A stretch of DNA of 64,000 nt from Phytophthora colocasiae (lineage: Eukaryota; Oomycota; Peronosporomycetes; Peronosporales; Peronosporaceae). Made by a program: the position numbers and the translations under genes. Positions 52,260 through 63,829 of the stretch are shown piece by piece (the first letter of the stretch is position 1; the number at the start of each line of letters is the position of its first letter). The DNA lies in contig JAGKQI010000100.1 of NCBI GenBank assembly GCA_018806915.1, positions 2,790,001 through 2,854,000 on the forward strand, read 5' to 3'. Under the pieces are notes generated by a model. The model was not told where the DNA came from, ran no database searches, and saw nothing but the letters and a program-made list of their open reading frames with translations.

Positions 52260-54477
52260 ATGCTTGACTCAAAGCTAGAGGAGACGTGGAGCTTCCTGCT
52301 TCCCTGGTGTCGAACACTCAGCACAAACTTAAATACAGTCTTATAAGGAACCAGACCAAGGATCGCTACCTCCAGGTGCTCGTCCCACTACGAGGGGTTA
52401 TTGAAGAAGATTCTCCCTTTCACGACGACTCCGACACCTTCCAGCTCGTTCGTGAAGGGTTGGCACTATTAGCTGCAGTGGCTCACGTCGACTACAAGGC
52501 CTGGAGATATCTACTTGAAGAGCATTGTGCTGTTCCACTTGGTCGCGAGGGGGATGAACTTTATGAGGACAGGATTCCAGTTCATTTCTTGCTGATTTTG
52601 GATAGAAATGCCGCCCGGGGATGGAACCGGATGTTTAGTTCATTTAGTGCGGAGGAATGGAAGAGTATAAAAGAAGAGTACGAGGTAAGGCCGTTTACAG
52701 AAGACCTTCTGGAGTTTTGCCGACAGGACAATCACAGTAGAGCTTACGTGGACCATTTGGCTCGCGTGGCGACTCTCTTACAGGACAACACAAGTCTTGA
52801 CATCCAGATTCCCATTCAAATCCACTTTAATCATGGGTTTGCAGAGGTAAGGGCATTAAACGAAATCGTGAAGGCGGCAGAACTACTCGAAGTGGGAAAA
52901 CAAAGCGAAATGCACCAAATGGAACAGCTTCGGTGCTCTTTCGTGATGGAACCAACGCTGGCGGAATGCGTACGAGGATATATTGAACCCGACGTTTGTG
53001 AGACAGTGACAGCTATTGTACAAGATAATATCTTCCTTAGCTTACTGGGATTGTCACTGACACTGAATGAATTGGAAGATGAGGAGCTTGGTCATTTCAT
53101 GCGGTCTCTCCTGAATTCAGACTGGTGTTGCAGTTCATCCAGACCAAATCGATTTGGCATGGTCGAACTTAGCCGGCTTGAATGGCTGCCGGGTCGTGGA
53201 CCTGAAATGGTTTTGTCCGCGCTGGCTCGGACTCGGGCCACCAACAACCTCGAGTTTTGCTTGGAAGAAGAGGACGATAGCGAAGTCACAGGCATGTGGT
53301 GGAAATGGATCGCATACGGTCTTTTCTCCAAGCGGGCAAGGGCGTGTTCAGCAGTGGAGAACCTGCAGCTCACGTGGATAAGCAATATGCTGCCAAGAGA
53401 TATGGAGATGTTTGCTGCCGTCGCAGAAGCTGAGAGCCCCGAAGAAGTACTATTTGACTCACCTCCGGGCGTTGTCAAGCCCAGAGAGGCAACTTTACAG
53501 TCTCGATCTCGAGTTAAATGGCAAATCCCCACTCAAGACAACACACCTCCACGAACGTTGACGTTTGAAGAGTCTGTTCCACGTGTTTGGACTTTCAGTG
53601 ACGATGGAGAAAGTGATTGGCTCAATGCGGTTATTCCAGGCTTTGGGCGGTGTTTGGTGCAGCGTCAGGATCTCGTTTTTAACAGCTCGACGTTAACAGA
53701 CGAAAACTGGAAAGGGGTTCGATCGCTGGAGCTCACCTTTGAGACCCGCGATCACGCCGAACGCACTGGACTGCCACGTTTCCTTTCTGTCATTTCATCG
53801 TCGGTGAGAAGTTTGACAATGGAACTGAAAAGGGCATTCGATCAATTTGATGTCAATATGGTACTCCAATGTTGCCCACACCTTGAGGAATTGGTGCTCT
53901 GCGATGAATTGGTGGACATCCGACTTAACTTCACCGAATTTCACAAGACCTTCCAGCCTCTTCCTGCTCTCTCCTTGGAATGGGACAACTTGCCTGTTAC
54001 GCTGGCTGTTTCAGTGATCCTGACAGTATTGTCTCCCGATATCTACGCAAGCTGCGTATTTTCATGTTTTCAAATGATGAGAATGGCGTACACGCTTTTG
54101 GCCGATCTGAAGCAGATGTCGGAGCTTTGTTGGAGATGCTGGAAAGGAACAACACGTTACAGTATCTTGAAGTTATCATGGATAGATACACGAGTTCTCT
54201 GTTCGTGTACGAGGACACGTTTCGAAAGTTCCATCTCCAGCCGATTGCTGTACGGGAGGCACCACTTCCGATGGAATGCAAAACTGCTTTCTTAAATACC
54301 TTTCAATCCAAGAGCACAAAACCATCCAAGAAGGCGAAGTGTCGACCGCCTTTGCCCTCCCTGGACACTTTCGTGGTCTCGAATATTTTTGCTTTTGCCG
54401 CAATCCCTGTGAAGAGGAAGGTTTTCTTCACTAAGGACTGGAGCATGACGTTGCAGTATAATCGACGTGACCTGTAA
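52260..54477 (+). pseudogene. LRR-like family copy B2, frameshifted at both ends
   Basis: The ATG at 52260 opens MLDSKLEETWSFLLPWC, but one A is missing near 52321 (CACTCAGCACAAAC versus CACTCAGACACAAAC in B1), so the frame soon ends. The body reads in the frame 52286-54295 and the C-terminus in 53980-54477, with the same GCTGTTTCAG switch as B1. It differs from B1 at QSEMHQMEQLRC versus QSEEPLQC. Otherwise it is nearly identical. Confidence 0.8.
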
Positions 54478-55370
54478 TGCCGTAGTTATTGTCGACGGAA
54501 CATTGGACATGCATTGCCAAATAACATCGACGAATTTGACGTTCGGTTCAGGCTTGGTGTAAGTACATGTAAGAACATTGGTTTGTTCTGGTGTCAACTC
54601 GAAATTCCCTCCCTCTTGCTGCAATACAGATCTGCAGACAATAGCCTCTCTTGGTAAAGTTGAAACACAGATCAACAAGACGTAGTAAAGAATGTATTTT
54701 CACGAAATACTAGCGAAATCACCAAGAACTCTATGTACATTGTAAACGCATCACCAGTTTTTTACCGCACACCTTCACAAATGAACAACAGTAGTGACGC
54801 TCATTCAGCAAAATCTCAACTTGACATTCTCAAAGACTCTTCGCGTCAACGTCACAACACCAACATTGCAGATAACATCCTCCGACAAGAGGACCATTCT
54901 ACAATGCGGCAGGAATCCTTCCAGGATACACGGCAAGAACTGCTAGAATACGATTCATCACTCCATTGCTCGCCGTGGCTTCCATGGCTATTCTCTCGGC
55001 AGTTCGGAGAAAATATCGTGCAGTGCCTGCACCACACAATCGTGCCACGACTGTCACCGAGGTGACTGCCATCTGCCACACAACAGACACCAGCTGACGA
55101 CGGTGTCCTACACGATCTCGATCTTAAGGAGACACGGGCAGTCCCATGATCATGGTACCAAGTTCACTTCATGTTCCCACTCCACATTTTTCCACATCAA
55201 GCGCACATCAACAGGACAGTCCACTCCAAGAAGTCCTTGCAACAACCCACCATTCGTTTTCGTTTTTCAGTGAGGTACATTGATGTCACTTAGCTATGCT
55301 AACGACTTCCTATGTCAAAGAAGCTCTCCCAGCTGGGTTGCAACAACCCACCACCAACCTCATCAAAACC

Positions 55371-55957
55371 ATGAAGATGTTCTCGTTCCTCGCTACTTCC
55401 ACTCTCTCCATCATCGCTACAGCCAACCAAGCCACAGCCGCAGTCACTGGAGGTGTCTGCTACGATCCTGATCACGTCGATTCCGTCACTGAGGCCACCA
55501 TCTCCGCCGACTTCCAGACCATCAAGGAGAAGGGGTTCGACCTCGTACGCACCTACGTCACCACATACGGATCCGCCGACATGGCCACGCTCGCCATCGC
55601 GCAGGGCCTCAACGTCTCGCTCGGCGTCCCTTTCGACAACGACAACCCGAGTGCCACGGCCGACTACGTCACAGCCGCCATCTCCGCTGGAGCACTCTCC
55701 AACGGATCCGCCAGCGTCATCCAGATCTTCGTCGGCAATGAGAACTTGGCCTCCGTCGACGCCGTACCATCCGAGATGCTCACGTACATCTCCCAGCTGC
55801 AGGAGGCGCTGCCCAACGTGGCCGTCGGCACCGTGCAGCGCAACACCGAGATGCTCGATTCGTCTCGCTACAGCGCCATCTCGGGCCTCGCCGACCTCTT
55901 CACAGCCTGCGACGTCGTGGGCGTCAACATCGAGGCCGACACCGCCGTGGCCGACGG
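55371..55957 (+). pseudogene. GH17 gene copy 3: uninterrupted but truncated
   Basis: The ATG at 55371 (MKMFSFLATSTLSIIATANQ) reads continuously through SLGVPFDNDNPSATADYV, the empty insertion site with a single CCTTTCGACA. It continues past VGNEN, then the same internal deletion (NIEADT) and truncation at DTAVADG, ending in unrelated codons at 56123. It keeps the signal peptide and the acid/base Glu but lacks the nucleophile. It could encode a secreted, inactive half-domain of about 195 GH17 residues. Confidence 0.85.
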
Positions 55958-56154
55958 CGTCGGCAAGTTGTTGAGTGGCGTGTTGCATAATAGATCAATA
56001 TCCGAGCCAAAGAGTCAATGTAAGCTCCACTGTGATTGCCCTGTTGGCAAAACTCCAGAATGGCTTCCATGTATGTGCTTTTGGCGTACGCTTCGTTACT
56101 ATTTTCTACTTCTCCTGTCCTAAACAAGTAGAACGGTTGATCCTAGTACAAATA
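55958..56154 (-). pseudogene. Inverted 5' fragment of the LRR-like family, unit 3
   Basis: Minus-strand frame 56127-55924, the same as in unit 2. Confidence 0.7.
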
Positions 56155-56218
56155 GCATCAGTGCATGCGTCTAAAAACTACGTTGAAACATTTTAGAGAT
56201 CCTATATCAAATCAGGTT

Positions 56219-58434
56219 ATGCTTGACTCAAAGCTAGAGGAGACGTGGAGCTTCCTGCTTCCCTGGTGTCGAACACTCAGCACAAACTTAAATACAGTCT
56301 TATAAGGAACCAGACCAAGGATCGCTACCTCCAGGTGCTCGTCCCACTACGAGGGGTTATTGAAGAAGATTCTCCCTTTCACGACGACTCCGACACCTTC
56401 CAGCTCGTTCGTGAAGGGTTGGCACTATTAGCTGCAGTGGCTCACGTCGACTACAAGGCCTGGAGATATCTACTTGAAGAGCATTGTGCTGTTCCACTTG
56501 GTCGCGAGAGGGGATGAACTTTATGAGGACAGGATTCCAGTTCATTTCTTGCTGATTTTGGATAGAAATGCCGCCCGGGGATGGAACCGGATGTTTAGTT
56601 CATTTAGTGCGGAGGAATGGAAGAGTATAAAAGAAGAGTACGAGGTAAGGCCGTTTACAGAAGACCTTCTGGAGTTTTGCCGACAGGACAATCACAGTAG
56701 AGCTTACGTGGACCATTTGGCTCGCGTGGCGACTCTCTTACAGGACAACACAAGTCTTGACATCCAGATTCCCATTCAAATCCACTTTAATCATGGGTTT
56801 GCAGAGGTAAGGGCATTAAACGAAATCGTGAAGGCGGCAGAACTACTCGAAGTGGGAAAACAAAGCGAAATGCACCAAATGGAACAGCTTCGGTGCTCTT
56901 TCGTGATGGAACCAACGCTGGCGGAATGCGTACGAGGATATATTGAACCCGACGTTTGTGAGACAGTGACAGCTATTGTACAAGATAATATCTTCCTTAG
57001 CTTACTGGGATTGTCACTGACACTGAATGAATTGGAAGATGAGGAGCTTGGTCATTTCATGCGGTCTCTCCTGAATTCAGACTGGTGTTGCAGTTCATCC
57101 AGACCAAATCGATTTGGCATGGTCGAACTTAGCCGGCTTGAATGGCTGCCGGGTCGTGGACCTGAAATGGTTTTGTCCGCGCTGGCTCAGACTCGGGCCA
57201 CCAACAACCTCGAGTTTTGCTTAGAAGAAGAGGACGATAGCGAAGTCACAGGCATGTGGTGGAAATGGATCGCATACGGTCTTTTCTCCAAGCGGGCAAG
57301 GGCGTGTTCAGCAGTGGAGAACCTGCAGCTCACGTGGATAAGCAATATGCTGCCAAGAGATATGGAGATGTTTGCTGCCGTCGCAGAAGCTGAGAGCCCC
57401 GAAGAAGTACTATTTGACTCACCTCCGGGCGTTGTCAAGCCCAGAGAGGCAACTTTACAGTCTCGATCTCGAGTTAAATGGCAAATCCCCACTCAAGACA
57501 ACACACCTCCACGAACGTTGACGTTTGAAGAGTCTGTTCCACGTGTTTGGACTTTCAGTGACGATGGAGAAAGTGATTGGCTCAATGCGGTTATTCCAGG
57601 CTTTGGGTGGTGTTTGGTGCAGCGTCAGGATCTCGTTTTTAACAGCTCGACGTTAACAGACGAAAACTGGAAAGGGGTTCGATCGCTGGAGCTCACCTTT
57701 GAGACCCGCGATCACGCCGAACGCACTGGACTGCCACGTTTCCTTTCTGTCATTTCATCGTCGGTGAGAAGTTTGACAATGGAACTGAAAAGGGCATTCG
57801 ATCAATTTGATGTCAATATGGTACTCCAATGTTGCCCACACCTTGAGGAATTGGTGCTCTGCGATGAATTGGTGGACATCCGACTTAACTTCACCGAATT
57901 TCACAAGACCTTCCAGCCTCTTCCTGCTCTCTCCTTGGAATGGGACAACTTGCCTGTTACGCTGGCTGTTTCAGTGATCCTGACAGTATTGTCTCCCGAT
58001 ATCTACGCAAGCTGCGTATTTTCATGTTTTCAAATGATGAGAATGGCGTACACGCTTTTGGCCGATCTGAAGCAGATGTCGGAGCTTTGTTGGAGCTGCT
58101 GAAAAGGAACAGAACATTGCAGTATCTCGAAGTCATCACGCGTCCTCGGACATTTCAGTATATGGACGACTTTCGGAAGTTCCATCTCCAGCCTATTGCC
58201 GCACAGAAAGAACCACTGCCTACGGGATGCAAGGCCGCCTTCATAAGCACGTATCGTTTGGGGGACTCACGACAACCCAAGAAGACAAAATCTGGTCAGA
58301 CAACTTCTTTACCTTTGCTGGATGGTTTTGTGGTTTCGAACATTTTCACATTCGCTGCTGAGCCAGTGAAGAGACAAGTTTTCTTCTCCATGGGGTGGCG
58401 TTCGGAGCTGCAGATGAATCAATGCAACCTTTAA
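56219..58434 (+). pseudogene. LRR-like family copy B3, frameshifted, chimeric 3' end
   Basis: It has the B2-type missing base near 56280 and an extra A near 56508 (CGCGAGAGGGGATG versus CGCGAGGGGGATG). The body then reads from about 56510 to 58102 and the C-terminus from 57940 to 58434. From about 58085 onward the sequence no longer matches B1/B2 but another family type (LLELLKRNRTLQYLEVITRP, SNIFTFAAEPVKRQVFFSMGW). This is a recombination or conversion join near LLELL. The usual RRDL tail and 3' flank are therefore absent. Confidence 0.8.
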
Positions 58435-58567
58435 CTTCCCTTTACAAATGTATTATGGCACAGTTGATTTGATCGCTGTTTGTAATTCTTGAGAGGCTAA
58501 CGCCAGGTATATTCAGCTATCTACAACATTTTTTTTTCATAATCCTCACGGAGACTATCGACAAGAG

Positions 58568-60658
58568 ATGAATTCAGGTCTTGTCTCGGAGGCGTCCAAC
58601 ACTATTGTCAGTCCTACTACAACTTGTTTAATCTCTAGAAATCTTTGTTCAAAAACACAAAAGAATCTTTCAAGAAGAAGAAGAAGAAGTTCGACAGCTA
58701 TGAAGGAGAAGTCGCTGGCTCCTACGCCACTATCGACTGTAACTCTGGCTTTGTCCGACAAGGTTGTCATGCATCTGCCCCATATAGTCTCCCTCATCTC
58801 CTGCTACTTGGACGGCAGTATGGACATCGCACTACACGAAGCTTGTGCAACTGGTTCCCTCACTCTTCTCAACCGCATCTGGTGCCACAGTCAACGCCCT
58901 CTTGACGAAGGTTCGCGTTGGTGTCCTACAGCGTCCTTACAGACTGTCCGGCACTACAGAAAGTGGCAGTTCTCGCAGTCCTTGATCCAAGCCATTCGAA
59001 AGAGAGATTTGGTAGTTGTTAAGTGGATCTTAGGACGTTTCCGTGAAACTCGCAAGGCGTATGAGGCTGGCATGAGTGTAGTAGAAGAAGCGGCGTCAAC
59101 AGGGCAACTGGATATCTTAAAGGTGTTGCTGGATGAGGACAACAGGTCACAGGAGGCGGCCAGACTTGGGAAATACGACGGATCGTATATCGTCATGCGG
59201 TGGGGAGGGAATGATATGACACTGGCAGTGATGAATGGCCATAGTGATGTTGTCCGTTGGCTTCTTGAGCACACCAGGCGACAAAATGATGCCGGCGCTT
59301 TGTATTGTGCTGCAGAGTGTGGAAATCTGCCGATTGTCCAGTTGCTGATTCCGCGCCATCCCCGGATTGATCGCCGCTATTTAGCTAGTCTTGCTGCTAA
59401 GTCAGGCCATTTGGAGCTCCTTCAGTGGATAGTTGAGCACGTTTTGGATGGTGATAAGAATTGTGTTCGGCTTTCCGGTCGTCACTTGAACGTCAACAAG
59501 TGGCTTGTGGCATCTAATCTGGAACGCGGTGCGGAACAGGCATTACGAGAAGCCTGTGAGGTAGGTCATCTCCCAATCGTGAAGTGGCTTACGGACTATT
59601 GTGCCAGCACAGGAAATTTCTTTTCATGCGATAAGGCTGAGTATATATTCCGTGGAGCAGTATTGAACGGGCATCTCGAAGTGGTAAAATGGCTGATCGA
59701 GCGCGGTTTTTCAGTCAGAAGAATTGGTCAACCGATTTACTATGCAGCCAGTCGTGGACACTTGGAAGTCGTCAAGTATCTCCACACACAAAACTTCAAA
59801 GCTAACCATCGATACGCTCTACTGGAGGCTGCCAAAACCGGTCACTTAGCTCTGGTCCAGTGGTCGTGGACTCAATTTAAAGATGATCCGGAGGCTGATC
59901 TAATTTGTCTACCCGGAGAGCGATCTTTCTCAAGGGCATCAAAACAATCGCCATTGGCCACTGAAATGGCTGCTGCAGCGAGTAATGGCCACTTCGAAGT
60001 CGTTCAGTACCTATACACAGCTGCACTAACGCTTGCAGGGAAGAAGAGGAAGCGAGGTGGAAGCTTCTGTAAACTTGATATGGACGACGTGGTTACCAAA
60101 GCTGCGGAAAAGGGTCATCTGAACGTAGTGCAGTGGGTTTGCACTCACTCAACTGTGAACTCTACCAAAGACGCCATGGTAAGTGCTGCAGGCAACGGAC
60201 ATTTCCCAGTGATTCAATGGCTGCACGAGAATCGCCCTCGCGAGAATATCCGAACCGAAATGTTGGATGCTGCAGCACGTAGTGGGGATTTGAGTCTATT
60301 GAAGTGGTTGATCAGACATGGGTTGGGTGAAGGATATTCAACTCTCGCGGTTAATAACGCAGCCCAAGGTGGCCACGTGCATGTTTTGCGCTGGTTACTT
60401 GACAACGAATCGCTACACCAGAACAATGAGTGTTCAGTGCCTATGGAGGCGATGAGCCTGGCTCTTATAGGAGGCCATTTCCATGCGCTTCTCTTCGTGT
60501 ACTACGAGTTCAAACACTGGAGCTATCAACCCGTAACCATACCTCCGGAAGACGAAGACAAAGACCCTTACATTAAAGAGATAGTTGCGTGGTTTCTGGA
60601 CGAGGTGGGGGATTGGTTTGAGGATAGTGCGGGTGCGTTGAGGATCGCGTTTTGGTAA
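58568..60658 (+). CDS. Ankyrin-repeat protein
   Basis: A 696-residue intact frame. The N-terminal ~90 residues are basic/Ser-rich (RRRRRSSTAMKEK; the ATG at 58700 is an alternative start) and lead to LPHIVSLISCYLDGSMDIALHEACATGSLTLL. From there, about 15 ankyrin units of the oomycete kind follow, with phrases such as ATSGHLEVVKWL: NGHSDVVRWLLEH, CGNLPIVQLLI, SGHLELLQWIVEH, NGHLEVVKWLIERG, RGHLEVVKYLH, KGHLNVVQWVC and NGHFPVIQWLHENRP. The last 50 residues are acidic (PPEDEDKDPYIKEIVAWFLDE). The family is greatly expanded in oomycetes and is presumed to mediate protein interaction; no signal peptide is seen. Confidence 0.88.
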   Translation: MNSGLVSEASNTIVSPTTTCLISRNLCSKTQKNLSRRRRRSSTAMKEKSLAPTPLSTVTLALSDKVVMHLPHIVSLISCYLDGSMDIALHEACATGSLTLLNRIWCHSQRPLDEGSRWCPTASLQTVRHYRKWQFSQSLIQAIRKRDLVVVKWILGRFRETRKAYEAGMSVVEEAASTGQLDILKVLLDEDNRSQEAARLGKYDGSYIVMRWGGNDMTLAVMNGHSDVVRWLLEHTRRQNDAGALYCAAECGNLPIVQLLIPRHPRIDRRYLASLAAKSGHLELLQWIVEHVLDGDKNCVRLSGRHLNVNKWLVASNLERGAEQALREACEVGHLPIVKWLTDYCASTGNFFSCDKAEYIFRGAVLNGHLEVVKWLIERGFSVRRIGQPIYYAASRGHLEVVKYLHTQNFKANHRYALLEAAKTGHLALVQWSWTQFKDDPEADLICLPGERSFSRASKQSPLATEMAAAASNGHFEVVQYLYTAALTLAGKKRKRGGSFCKLDMDDVVTKAAEKGHLNVVQWVCTHSTVNSTKDAMVSAAGNGHFPVIQWLHENRPRENIRTEMLDAAARSGDLSLLKWLIRHGLGEGYSTLAVNNAAQGGHVHVLRWLLDNESLHQNNECSVPMEAMSLALIGGHFHALLFVYYEFKHWSYQPVTIPPEDEDKDPYIKEIVAWFLDEVGDWFEDSAGALRIAFW

Positions 60659-61035
60659 ACTCCAGAGTTTATGCTGTGCCTTTTGAATAGCGTTTTCAAA
60701 GTTCCGATACGTCAGTCAGTGCAACGTGCCGTTTGACTTTGTTCGCTGTTAGGATGTGATACTTGATATGATAAGCCAATCCGAAAAGGTTCAGGCACAT
60801 GCCCTTAATGTCACTTCATGCCACAACTTAAGAGCTACATTTGCTGGGTGATGTAAGGAAAGAGAGGACGCGTGGCAATTTGACCCGCAGGCAAGGTCTC
60901 CTCACTTCTGAACTGACAGCCAAAAACCAAAGATAACATTTCAGATACGTACTAGGACGTACGGCCATAGCAAGCGGGCATATTAGAGGAGTCCAAACGC
61001 TAGGGCTGGAAAGATTCTCTGGAAAAGACTACACG
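60659..61035. other. Spacer and 5' region of Copia-1
   Basis: About 375 bases between the ankyrin stop and Copia gag. No LTR pair can be recognised because the other end of the element is outside the window. GGCTGGAAAGATTCTCTGGAAAAG just before gag already reads RLGLERFSGKDY, so gag homology starts slightly upstream, near 61000. Confidence 0.4.
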
Positions 61036-61950
61036 ATGTGGAGAGACAAGTTGTTGACTCACATCGATCAGTTGGACCAGGAGTACCAACGTGTGCTCCT
61101 GGAAAAGGATCAACCGAGGGCTGAGGTTGTGATGGCCGATTTCTTGGAGGGAATGCCGGAGAAACCTGAAATCTCGGTATCGAAGGAGAAAAAGGTCAGC
61201 CAAGAAGAGGCAAAAGCACTGCGGTGGAAGCTACAAAATTGGACAAGGGCTCACACCGCTATGCTAAACCTCTTCAACCAGGCATTGCCTAATGTGTTCC
61301 TAAGTGGCCTGTCCGACCAAGTGTCCAAGATGCATCCCTGCGACATATGGAAGGAGCTGGAGCAAAAGTACGGACTAGGTGACGCGGGTGGAGTGATCGA
61401 ACTGCGTCGCCAGTGGGAGCGTCTGACCACGGCAAATTGGAGTGATTTGGGAAACCTATTCTCCCAGTTGAAGAAGCTGCGCAACGACATCAACCGGAAG
61501 ATGAGAGGCTTGGTGGGCAAGGATATGGTCACCGAGTCTTGGCTATGCATGGAAGTGCTTTCACTGCTCCCAAGCGAGTTTTGGGGAAGCTCTATCAGCA
61601 TGACGGAGGAATGGTTTACCCTCGAAAATGTTGAGATCAGCCTGCGTCGAGTGTTTGGAGACCGCTCAAAGAAGGAAATTGGCATGCTGACCGATAAGAG
61701 GCGCCCAGTGCCCATTAATGTGGTGAAGAAGCATACTGGTAAGAAGCGCAACCAAGAGGAATCAGCTGATGGGGCATGCTTCTACTGCTTCAAGATAGGT
61801 CACCGAAAGGCTGACTGCAAGATGATGGCTGCGGATCGTGACCCCAATAGAGAGGGTGGGCAGCTATTTCGCTCAAGTATTCGTGCACCAAGTGTAGCCC
61901 CGCGAAAGAAATTGATGACGGTGAAAAAGAGGAAGGTATCGACTAAGTAA
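61036..61950 (+). CDS. Copia-1 gag with zinc knuckle
   Basis: A 304-residue frame (MWRDKLLTHIDQLDQEYQRV). The capsid-like UBN2/retrotran_gag region includes DIWKELEQKYGLGD, WERLTTANWSDLGNLFSQLK and MTEEWFTLENVEISLRRVF. A CCHC knuckle CFYCFKIGHRKADC lies near residue 250. The frame ends TKSTOP at 61950, and the downstream protease is not open in one frame. Confidence 0.8.
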   Translation: MWRDKLLTHIDQLDQEYQRVLLEKDQPRAEVVMADFLEGMPEKPEISVSKEKKVSQEEAKALRWKLQNWTRAHTAMLNLFNQALPNVFLSGLSDQVSKMHPCDIWKELEQKYGLGDAGGVIELRRQWERLTTANWSDLGNLFSQLKKLRNDINRKMRGLVGKDMVTESWLCMEVLSLLPSEFWGSSISMTEEWFTLENVEISLRRVFGDRSKKEIGMLTDKRRPVPINVVKKHTGKKRNQEESADGACFYCFKIGHRKADCKMMAADRDPNREGGQLFRSSIRAPSVAPRKKLMTVKKRKVSTK

Positions 61951-62413
61951 AAGGTCATCGCCTACCCTCCAAACCAAGATGTCCCTGCTGAAGAACATGC
62001 CTATGATCAACAGCTGGCAAAGGCCATTGATGAAGCAGACCAGTTTGAGTTCAAAGAAGCCGTTCCAGCAAGCGAAGGGATGACGAAGAATTCACCAACC
62101 AGTCGATGGAAATTGACGACCTGGTACGAAAAGGATATGAAAGCTATTTAGTAAGGTTGAGGAACTTGCGGGTAACTGATGACTTGTGGGTGGTTGATAC
62201 AGGAGCTGGCCATGCCGTGAAGCTCGGGATGACGGTGGTTTAGCCAACTTGGAAAAGGGCATGGACAAACATTTGAGTATGGAAATAAAAGCACATCAAG
62301 GAGCAACCTACAAGGAACAGTGAAACTTAGTGTACTTAACCCACAGTGCTACTATAGTGATCTTTCGATAATGAATGTTGCCTTAGACAAAGAATGTGGT
62401 AGTAATCTTCTGA

Positions 62414-63526
62414 GTGCATATTATGGCCACACAAGGGTACCGCCATATTCAATCAAAGTCAGGCGAATTCTTGTATTTCTTGGATAGGAGGAACCGATTC
62501 GTATTTGCGGCAGTGGCGATTGATGAAGTATACTATTTGCCAACGAGGCTGCCCAGTCGGAAACAAAAAGTAATGTCAGTCATGACTACTACCATAAGGA
62601 TTCAGGATACACTTAAGGAATGGCATCTACGTCTTGGTCATGTAGGAAAAGATCGACTTATGAGTATCTTGTCGAGCGATAATGATCACAGATGCACCCC
62701 GACTGTCCAGAAAGGATATGCATAACGTTACGTTCTTTTGTCGCACGTGTGCACTAGCAAAATCAAGGCGGATGTACTACAAAAACCTGGTTGGAGAAAA
62801 GGGCTCTGAGCCATTGCACACGTTGCACATGGATTCAGTTGGGAAGTACAGTGTAAAGGGTCTATATGGAAAATTTGGAATTCGGTATGCACTAGCTGTA
62901 GTGGATGATGCCACAGCGTACAAGTGGTACTTTGTGATGAAGTCGCTAACAGAAGTTGGGAAAAGGGTGAAAGATCTCATTACACAGCTAGAAAAACAAC
63001 TTCCGTACAAAGTAAAGAGAATAAGGACGGATGGTGGTACAGAATTTGTCAATGAAGTCTCCAAGTCATACTGTATTAAACATGGTCTAATCTACCAACA
63101 ATCTAATGTTGAGTCTCCGGAAGAAAATGGTGCTGCTGAAAGGGCACATCAAACAATGATGGGAAAAGTTCTGATGTGCGCTAATAGGATCCGGTATGGC
63201 TGCAAAATGGTGGCCAGAAGCCTAATGTATACGACTTTTGTCAATAATCGTGTGCCAACGGCACGCCTTAAGGAAATGCCTTATGAGGCATTATTCATGC
63301 AAAAACCTACTGGAATTGCAATAAGGATATGGGGTACCAAGTGCTATGCACATTCCGAAATCAAACGGTCAAACCAAAGTTAGGCGAAAGGGCGATAGAG
63401 TGTAAGTTACTTGGAATGGCTGAAAATCGCAAGGGGTATAGGCTTCTTGATCTGAAAGGTAATAGGTATCTAATTGCTAGAGATGTGAAATTTGGCGTGA
63501 CTGCAACAGTAGGCTTGATTTCATGA
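62414..63526 (+). pseudogene. Copia-1 GAG-pre-integrase and integrase, frame-broken
   Basis: The frame 62414-62725 has the pre-integrase signature WHLRLGHVGKDRL. The frame 62682-63383 has the integrase finger end (FFCRTCALAKS) and the DDE core: HMDSVGKY, RTDGGTEFVNE and PEENGAAERAHQ. A break near 63335 shifts the SH3-like domain (GTKCYAH..., LLGMAENRKGYRLLD) to the next frame, up to 63526. Confidence 0.85.
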
Positions 63527-63829
63527 TCTTTCCGTCTGAGCATCTTGAAGTCAGTAATGAACAAGCTCAGCAGATTCTAAGATTAGAGAAGAGGTCATAT
63601 CCTGCTACACCCGATGAGTCAGCAAAGAGGCAAAGGGTTGTAGAACACAAGTTAGGACAAAGAGAGGATGCTGGAACAGTGGGAGATAGCACGCCACGCG
63701 TGTCCGTACCACCTATTCCTCGCCCTCGTAGAAAACGGGTACCTAATTCTCGATTGAAAGATTATGTTGTCGCTATTAATGTACTCACAACAAGCCCCAA
63801 TGTGATACCGATCCCTCGGTCTATAAAAG

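Larger units (their letters stand above)
48993..54689 (+). repeat. Tandem array unit 2
   Basis: A 5697-bp unit in the same order as unit 1, including the TIR element. The junction with unit 1 is at AGTAAAGAATG, which joins an LRR 3' flank to the GH17 upstream flank. Confidence 0.92.
54690..58434 (+). repeat. Tandem array unit 3 (without TIR element)
   Basis: It has the same AGTAAAGAATG junction as unit 2, but the GH17 insert is absent, so the unit is about 1.74 kb shorter. The unit's likeness to units 1 and 2 ends inside the LRR gene at about 58085. Confidence 0.9.

Noticed and set aside
55299..55988. 229-residue minus frame over GH17 copy 3
   Set aside because: It is antisense to GH17 with low-complexity Gly/Asp/Val; it arises from codon complementarity.
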